This document shows positions 50,801 through 59,800 of a stretch of 64,000 nt of DNA, piece by piece; the stretch's first letter is position 1; the number at the start of each line of letters is the position of its first letter. The DNA lies in NCBI GenBank assembly GCA_026182355.1, contig JAPFBL010000003.1, forward strand, positions 2,877,001 through 2,941,000, read 5' to 3'. Source of the DNA: Hermatobates lingyangjiaoensis. Taxonomy: Eukaryota; Arthropoda; Insecta; Hemiptera; Hermatobatidae. The notes below the pieces were generated by a model. It saw only the letters and a list, made by a program, of their open reading frames with translations. It was not told the DNA's origin and searched no databases. Made by a program: the position numbers and the translations under genes.

Positions 50801-53800
50801 TGGTCACAGAGGCGAACGAATACCTTCGTCCTTGTTTGAACCGTTTTCGACAGGTTGTATGAACGACTTGAAATTGCGTTTGATAAGGGGAGTATGCGAT
50901 GGTCCAATAAGAAAGAAAAACAAGATTACAAGTGAGTTCTCAGATTGTAAGGATTGAGTACATAGTTGAAATGGCTGGACACAGACGTTTGCATTTATAT
51001 TGTAGATCTGTTACACAAATGTTCTGTGTTTTAAATAATAATGAGACCCTTTTGATACAGAGTAGAAGAAAATCCGCTGAACAAGCCTTGGCTTGACAAG
51101 AAGCCGCTACTGAAGGACCTGGAGAAGCCCGCTTCCCTGGACTTGGCGTGCCCTCCTCCCCTCATTACTGTCACCTGTTCAATGTCCGAGGTTCCAACAA
51201 TTTTAATCTCATGCTTTTTCTTGCTTCTATTCATTCATATCTTCTCTTCTTTCAGTTGAATGACTAAACTATTAGCTATCACTTTTGTCTTTAGTCAATC
51301 ACTGGAAACAAAAGGAAATCAAGGGTGTTTTGGGTTAGGTTGAGTCGGACGCAGACAGTCCGGCGGTTGGGACGCAGTCCAAGTCCTCCACTAGCAATAT
51401 GTGTTACTTGAGTCCGTTTTCGATCTGCAATCGGGCTGACCGAACGACATCAGAGTCAAACCTGAGCAGTTCTGGATACAGCTCGATGGCAAGTCCGGCG
51501 CCCTCCAGGTAACACAGTGCAGTCCTTCAATAACAAAACCATTGTTATAGCACGTTTTTAAATATTAATTCATTGCTTTCAGCAATCACAATGAATAAAA
51601 TTTATATTTGTTATTTACTGTACCTCGTTTGGTACGATGTCTTTTGTCTTTTTGTTAAGATGTCGTGAAACGAGGATTCACTGTACCTCGTTTGGTTAAA
51701 AAATCATCATTACATGATGACTTTATTGTTTATTGGTAATTGCTAGACGAAAAAATACTATTTCTTTACATAAACGCTTCAACGTATTAACATATAACCC
51801 TTATGTATTCTCAGCGATGTATCATTGCAGACATTAGAACATAACTGATACAGTTTAAGTACAAATAACACGTACGTAAAACAATATTTAAGATAAATAA
51901 ATAAAAGTCAGTAGGTTATAATAGGTCAAAATTATTTAATACCGAGGCCTGTTTGTCATTTGACTTTAAACAGCTTTATACATTGTTAAAACGATTCATT
52001 AGTATTTGAAACAATGATGGTGGTAGAAGATAATTTAAAGAACTGCTTGTCATGTTAAGTAACTTTCTCTTGAGCATCTACTTGCATAGAGGTGAGCTCC
52101 GTGGTTAGATCAAAGGCCAAAATCCTCATCGTCCGCTTTTTGGAGGCAGTCGTCTTCGCTGCCCATACACTCCACGAAGAACTGAACGACTCCACTACAA
52201 TGAGTGTAATACCCTTGATTGACTCACCAGAGAGTTGCGCTTCTCACAACTACTAGTGTGACTGTAGTGAAACCAAGAAAAAATTCTAATCAAAATTTAG
52301 TTGACCAGATTGTCTCTTAAAAATAACTCTGACGCCAATATATCAACTAGTGCCAATAATGAGAATTTTGGTACGATTGAAGTGAAAGAAAATGCAATTC
52401 ATGTATGCACACATACTTAAATCTAGGTCAGTTCGCTAACCACTTTATGTAGAACTCTTAGGAATATACTGTCCCATTTTTTTCTACAAAATTTCATTTT
52501 TGTCATTATTTTAAATAATTGTAATACATAAAACAATAATAAAAACATAAAAAATAATAATGCATACAATTTTAATTTACACAAATAATATTAAATCAAA
52601 TTTTAATTACCTCGAAAACCAGACATAAAAGAGTTATCACTAATAAAACGAAAGAAACCAACATCATGTTAGTATAAACTAATTTAATAAATTATTTTAC
52701 TATCACATTGATCAAATCCATCTGACAGTAAAACTGGACTGTATTTATTAATTTGCTTTTAAATATAGTAAAAAATAGTGGCAGTTTATTTTAATAATTT
52801 TATTTATGTCATATTTATATTTAAAGTGATTTTACTTAAGATATTGTTATCAAAGTATTATTAATTATACTATTGTGTATGTGGAATAAAAGTTAATAGT
52901 GATAATAACACTACGAAATAGGTAGTGGGAAAGATTGATTACTTCTTCATTAATCTGTTATCGTTGATTGTAACTTACAAATGTAAGTTAGCATTCTTGA
53001 CTAATCTTCAATAACCCTTATAATATAAAATGTTTTACTCTCAAAATTGATTATCCGGTTTAATAATACCTCAAAGATACAAATTAATCTTAGAAAAATA
53101 ACAGTATCATCAAAATTATTAATATTAATCAAAAGAATACTTGAAAACTCTTTGTTGCTTCAAAACGAGAATAATGTTACGTTGCTTTACTGACAAGGTT
53201 TTCTTTTAAAAGTGACTATTGATTGTTACTTGCAGTCAGCTCTTCCTAGTAACAAGAAAACAAATCTTGAGTGGCCCACACTCAACTTTACTTTAAGTAA
53301 ACACAAGATCAAACTCGTGGACAAAATTGGGATGTAGTATTATTTAAAGTGTCTATTGTGTAAACAGAATATCAAACTTTATGGAGAAATATTATCAAAC
53401 TCAAGCATAATCAATCTGAAGCCATTAGTTATCGTGATTTTGAAAAAATAAATCATAAGATTTTACGAATTACCAGTTATTAAAGTTACCTGAATTCATT
53501 TTTCATGATTTCTATGATGTTGAGGGGATGTCTATCGAAAATTTTGTAAATCTCTTGTAAATGGATGGTTAGTTCCATTTATAGGATCATGTCAGATTGT
53601 GCGATACAATCATTTCATTCTTGTTATAGTTGGTGAAATAGATGATAATACGTTTTCCACATGTTTCATATGCATAAAGAAATTTATTGTCGACTACTCT
53701 AAATTCTCGTTTGCATGTAATGCAAGTAGAAGACTCGAAACATCCTCCACAGCCTAAACTGTGGAGTCGTAAAGTGATAAACATGTAGTAGGGAACAATA

Positions 53801-56800
53801 GTTTGGTATCAATCGACACTAAACTTTAAAGGTAAAAATGGTTAAAAATGATATATAGATGCATTTTTAATTACCTACAATTTAGTGAAATAAATAAATA
53901 TAAATTATATTTATGTCAAACTCAACGAGATTGAAACAAATGGCGATTTGTTTCAATTAAAACTAGTTACAGCTGATGGAGACATACGACTTTTGTTCAA
54001 TGTAAAAAAACTGATTATAAATAATTACAAAATTTAATGAAATAATGTTTCATTATAGATACAATGAAACTTGAACATATAAATTGTCCAGTTTTATTTT
54101 TTATCGCTTCGTCAAATATACAAAAAAAACCGTGAGAAAATATGTGTCGGAATGAACTACACCAGCGTTTACCAACAATATCGAGATCAAGTGTATTTGG
54201 TGAAAGGATCAAGCTGTTCCTTTGTTTGTTGTAGCATTTTGATCAAGCTAAAGTAGAAGCAGTGATACCATATAATTTATATATTTGTTATATGGTAATA
54301 ATGTGAATTAGTGCTTATTGATTATAAGCACTAATCAGAAAAGCCCCTTAAAATAATACTTTATCAGTAAAATAACGCCACTCTACTTGCATCATTCTGT
54401 AGTAACTAACAGTTTCCAAGCATTTCCTGGAAAAATTAAGTAATATTATTGAATTTTCCCTGAAGAGTGTCATTGGTTTCCTCATTATGTTACTTCTATT
54501 TCATTGTAATTTCTCATCACGATTGTCCACCTCTCATAGTAGACATGTTATTACTTTGACTATAAAATTCCAATCATACTCTCAATTTGTCTAAAAATAC
54601 TAATAGAAAAATATATGGAAAAAATATTGAAAAGTTTTAAGTTTTTACTTCAACTGAGCGAATCGCAGTAGAAATAGAAACTTTATTAAACGATCTAACA
54701 AAAAATCTAAATTAGAAGACAATTTTGTTCTAGAAAATGAGACTGAAAATAGTTTAATCCGCCTAAATTAGCTCTAGACACGTATGAGAAAAATGAATCA
54801 TGCACAATTGAAATATTACAATAAAATATATATAGATATATGAAAATATATCTAATTAAAAGTGAATAACATTATCTGAAAAAAAGTTTAAAATAAAAAT
54901 AAATATATCAGAAGTGTCATTCACAACACTGTACAAATAAAAAAAATTTGCAGTAACATTAAAATACATTTAAGCACAGAATCCATGGTCGGGTGTTCTC
55001 ATTACCGAAATAGATTTTAATTTTCTTTAATTAGTGACTCATTGCTTTCTCTTTCTAGCAGTGTAGATTTTATTACTATATTACTAAAAATACTTAGTCA
55101 TAAATCTGCAGTGCTTTTGAAGAAAGTATTTTATTCTATTGTTTACTTCATTGATTATTTAGTTGTTTCAACCAAATAAGTATACTTTGTTTTGCAATAG
55201 CGTTGTAGCCAATGATAAATAGTAAGATAATCAAATATAAGTCACATGCAACCTACGGTGAATATGACATGTAGTGAAAGACATTTTATTTATGGTGTTA
55301 CCCAACTAGGTTATTCGTTACTGCAAAAAGGGGGACTATGTCAAATATTGATTTTCAAGATTTATCTCATAATACCGAATTGCGTATCCAATAAATATAA
55401 TTTGAATGAAAATTACTTTGAGTATGTTTATTACATGTTATTTGACCATTTCACATTTTAATATAAATGGTAGCACATTGTTATTAATAAACATAAGGAT
55501 ATGCAAGTAATTTTATTTTTATTTATGCAATTTCAAAAACTGTATACATACTATGCTCCTGTTAATTAAAATAATTTATTTTTGTAGGATAACTAGAGGT
55601 AATGGTTTTATTATGGTTTGAAATTATCCATTAAAAAGGAAAAAGATTAAATATTACAGAATATTAAAAAACAAATTAGGATATGAACTATTCAAAGATC
55701 ATGGGATTTGAAGATTCTAAATGAACATTTCAATAGATCCTGTCATACTTTAAATCTTTCATTTTACATGAAGTCATTATATTCAAATAAACATTTATTT
55801 CGTTTTTTTATATTCATTTTTTTTAAAAGGGTTTTATTTTATAATCAAATAAAGTATCATGTGTCTGTTTTTGTTATGAATAATTCAAAAATTGTTTTGA
55901 GTTGTTAGCATTAGCAGCATACTGAGTAATCATCATAAGATGTATATTTCAAGTTAAAAAACTGAAAAATGTTTAGAGATATTTTAGATAGGAAATAAAT
56001 AAAACAAACTACAATTAAAACCACATAAACATGATAATTATTACACAATAAGTACAAATAAATTGTAACATTTTTTCATATAAATCGAAACTTTTATCTT
56101 ATACATATTTTGTACTTTTAGTTGTACCAAAATTCAGCTTTTTTTTAATTCATGTAAATATTCTTAAAATTATTTAAAAATTGTATTCATTTCAATATTC
56201 AATTTAATTAAGAATAGAATTAAAATAAATAATTACTTTGTTATACAAACGATAATAATGTAATTATTTAACTATGATTTTCATTGATTGAACTTATATT
56301 TACAGTAGAGGCACATTAAAAAACACCTGGATCTATAATGACAAAATTCAATTCAAAGAAATGAAAATGAAAGAAATCAAGTCCTGTTTTTTGACAACGT
56401 CTATCTTCCATGAAGACGTTATATCATAATATTTGCAATATTATCAAATTTACTTTTTCCATGAAAAAGTACCATGAAAAGTCATTTTTCATGGTACTTT
56501 TGTAATTTTTTATTCTTATAAAGTCTTTACTATATAAAAGTGAATAAGTTCTTCTTTATCAAAGGTTCACTACATGTGATTTGAATTACTTTTGTTAGTT
56601 CTTTATTTGCTCATAACTTAAAAACCCAAAGAAATATTTCCTTCATTATTAATTCGATTTTCAATATCCATATATACATTCGTAAAGTTAGTGTCGTTCC
56701 CTTGAATACATACGGTATTAGTAGTATAGCTATCCTTGGCTGCTACAGCCTTCTTCATTGCCCTCTCTATCTCCCTAAACATTCTGTTAAGATTCCTTTC

Positions 56801-59800
56801 ATAATATATATATATATCAGTTGTCGACTTGCTTGAACTGTTCACCAGTCATCATCAGAACATGACTAATATTTTCTTTGAAGTTGTCCTCCTATGCCAG
56901 AAAATTATCAATTTATAAATATTGAGTTTCATCATCGTCTCTGAAACTTATAAGCTTCTTATATATCTGAATTGAGAGTAACATACTTCATTTCTACTCC
57001 AACCTTTGCGTTTCATATATAATCAGGGAATTAAAAAAAAAGTGATTTTCCTAATAATGACTGGTGAATGGTTGAAACTTATTTATCATTGAAAATATGT
57101 TTTCTTGTGCATGGGTGGAATAAGGAATACGTTATTTAGAAAGATAGATAATATAAGAAGTAAATGCAAATACTGTTATATTTTTTAAATATTTATATAA
57201 ATATATTACTGGTGAGACCATGTTGGGGGCATCATATTATTAACGTAACTCACATTACAACTGGAAAATTTACTATTGCTCCTAATCACATATCTACCCA
57301 AACAACTCTGACAAGTCTATATATTTATTTAAGACAATTTATTAGATCATGGGTAGGATGATTTATGTTTGAATAATATAATGGTCTGGAAGTGTGTAGG
57401 TCTCAGTCGAGATATAATTTTAGTTAGAAGCAGTTGTGCTCTAGTTAGCATTAGAAATCTCTGGCTTCTGTTTGAGTTATTTTAGTCCAAATATTCCATT
57501 ATTGAGTTTTTGCTTTTAAAATATTGCCATGCTGATATTTTCAGAGCATCTTTAACATCAGAGAGTATTTTATAGGACATTGGACAATACTGACTGATGT
57601 ATAGTTGTTAGAGCTGGCTAGTAGGTAGGTATGGCTTGGCAGAATCAGAGACGCTATAGATTTATTTTTGCCATTAAATCCTAGTTAGCCGGGTCTTGCA
57701 AAGCTAGTGTAATAAAACAGCTGTTAAACTAACAATGGATTGCATTTAGATGAAAGTATGAAAGAATCTCTCTATCTATACCCAGTAAATTATCTACTTG
57801 CATAGTTTTATCGCCTGTGCTTTTAACTGGATTTTAATATATAGGTTAGTCAGTTAGAAACTTGAATAAAATATAGTTTGATATAAATAAATGAATGAAA
57901 TTGTATCATGCAAAATTACAATCAAATTTATATCAATTTCTACTGAGTAGTTAAATTACCATTTGAAATGACTTATACGTGCTTTTCTTTATCTTTATTG
58001 AACTCTGAAATAATGTTAAAATGTGTATAAGTGCTATACCTATTTGTTTTATTATTTGTACAGCAGTCTAATTGAAATATAAAAAAAAGATTAATTGTTA
58101 TCTAGAATCCAAGAATGTGATGATGAAGTACTGATTTTATGTAGATAACAAAAACCATTATTTGATAAACTTAGGAGTAATGAATTACTTAAAACAATTT
58201 GATTTACAGTAATTTCTTTAATGTAATTTATTTTTCTAAAAAAAATTAGTATAGGATAAATTCTTAATTCTAATAATGAAGTCCTTTTGAAATATTTAAT
58301 TTGGAATATTCACAAATTTGTTGTATGTTAGCTATGATAGCTTTCTCATAGATATTATACATTTTGTACTTAAAAAACAAACTGTTACAAAAATGTAGGT
58401 TTCTTTCCCAATATTAAACACTAACTTAACAGATGAAAATGATAGACCAGTATAGATAATTTAAAAACATATGCATATACCAATGTAATTAATTTCTGGA
58501 GTATAGCAATTACTTGAAATATACGGTAAGAAGTTATCGAATATTAAAATATTTCATTTTTTCTTAATTAATATAGCAGTTTTAATGAACAACCCAACTT
58601 GTCCTTTAGTGTTACTACTATTTGGACCTATTAATTTTAATTTAATCTGAAGTCATAAAATTACTGAAATTCAATTTACCAATCAGTCCGGGTGTTTTTA
58701 TTAGGTGTGTAATTAAATGCAGAATTAATAATTCAATTAAATAATAGTCCTGAATTGTTGTTATGATATATTACTATTCCTTGAATTGATATTTGAAATC
58801 AAGATAAAAGTGTTCATGAAAGCAATGTTTGAAACTGGCCTTCCCATATTAGTATGTATTAATTAAATAGTTATCCTTTTTCTATATATGACTATTACAA
58901 ACATATAATTAAATTTATATGAATATTGATTATATTATTAGTAAATATAGATTATTTTATTATTATTATTGTAGTAAGCTGTTGTATACTATAGAAGTAT
59001 ATTCTCTGCTCCCTTGCAATTCAAAGACTTCCATCTTTGAGATCTTACTAATTCGTTATCCTGGTAACAATACCTAATAGAACATTATTTCTAATAAGTA
59101 GTGAAAATCCTGAAAAAAAACCTGAACGAGTGTTCTGTTAGATATGCTTTGATCATTAATCTAGTTGAATCATTAGACAACAAATTACAGAACTGTAGAC
59201 CTAAGCAGTAATTGTTTGAAGAAGGACTTGTTTGAAGTTGATGTAACTAAGATCATACAAGTTATTACGGTAATACTTGTGATATAATAATCAATCTTCA
59301 TAGTGCTGACAATCCTATGACTGAGAATAACGCTCTTCCTAAAGTAACAATCCCACATTTCTGTAGCAATATTAACTAAATCCAAACCCTTGTGCCCTTC
59401 GTTTCCGCAACGACTTCTGACAATGTATGTCGGTTAAGTTGTTTTGCAGTCGTAATTTTGTTTCTGTAGTAACTCACTTTAGGTGGAGAATGGATTGCAT
59501 CTCTGCATGTTCCTCAGTTTAAACTAGATGAGTCGTAGCTCACTGCATTCCCTTTCCTCCTCAACCTCACTTTTGTAGCACTTTCACGAAATGAGTGTTT
59601 TCATCCACTAGTGTAGTTTAGTCTTCCTCCCCCACATGTTGTATATTCAGTTAGTCAATTTATATAGCTAATATTCAATATAAATAAGAAATTGAATTGT
59701 TGGTATAAATTTTATTGAATACTAACAAGTATATTGTTAATATTCTAGTTTATGTACTGACGCATCAAGCTCACATTAAATGGAAAAAATAATTCCTCTA

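Larger units (their letters stand above)
47488..51060 (+). other. Intron 14
   Basis: Contains a family D tail fold-back with (AT)n and an inverted-repeat MITE at 49361-49716. The rest is AT-rich with nothing recognised. Confidence 0.8.

Noticed and set aside
50697..50957. Plus-strand reading frame of 86 codons in intron 14
   Set aside because: No acceptor/donor pair with a fitting phase, AT-rich codon use unlike the real exons, no motif.
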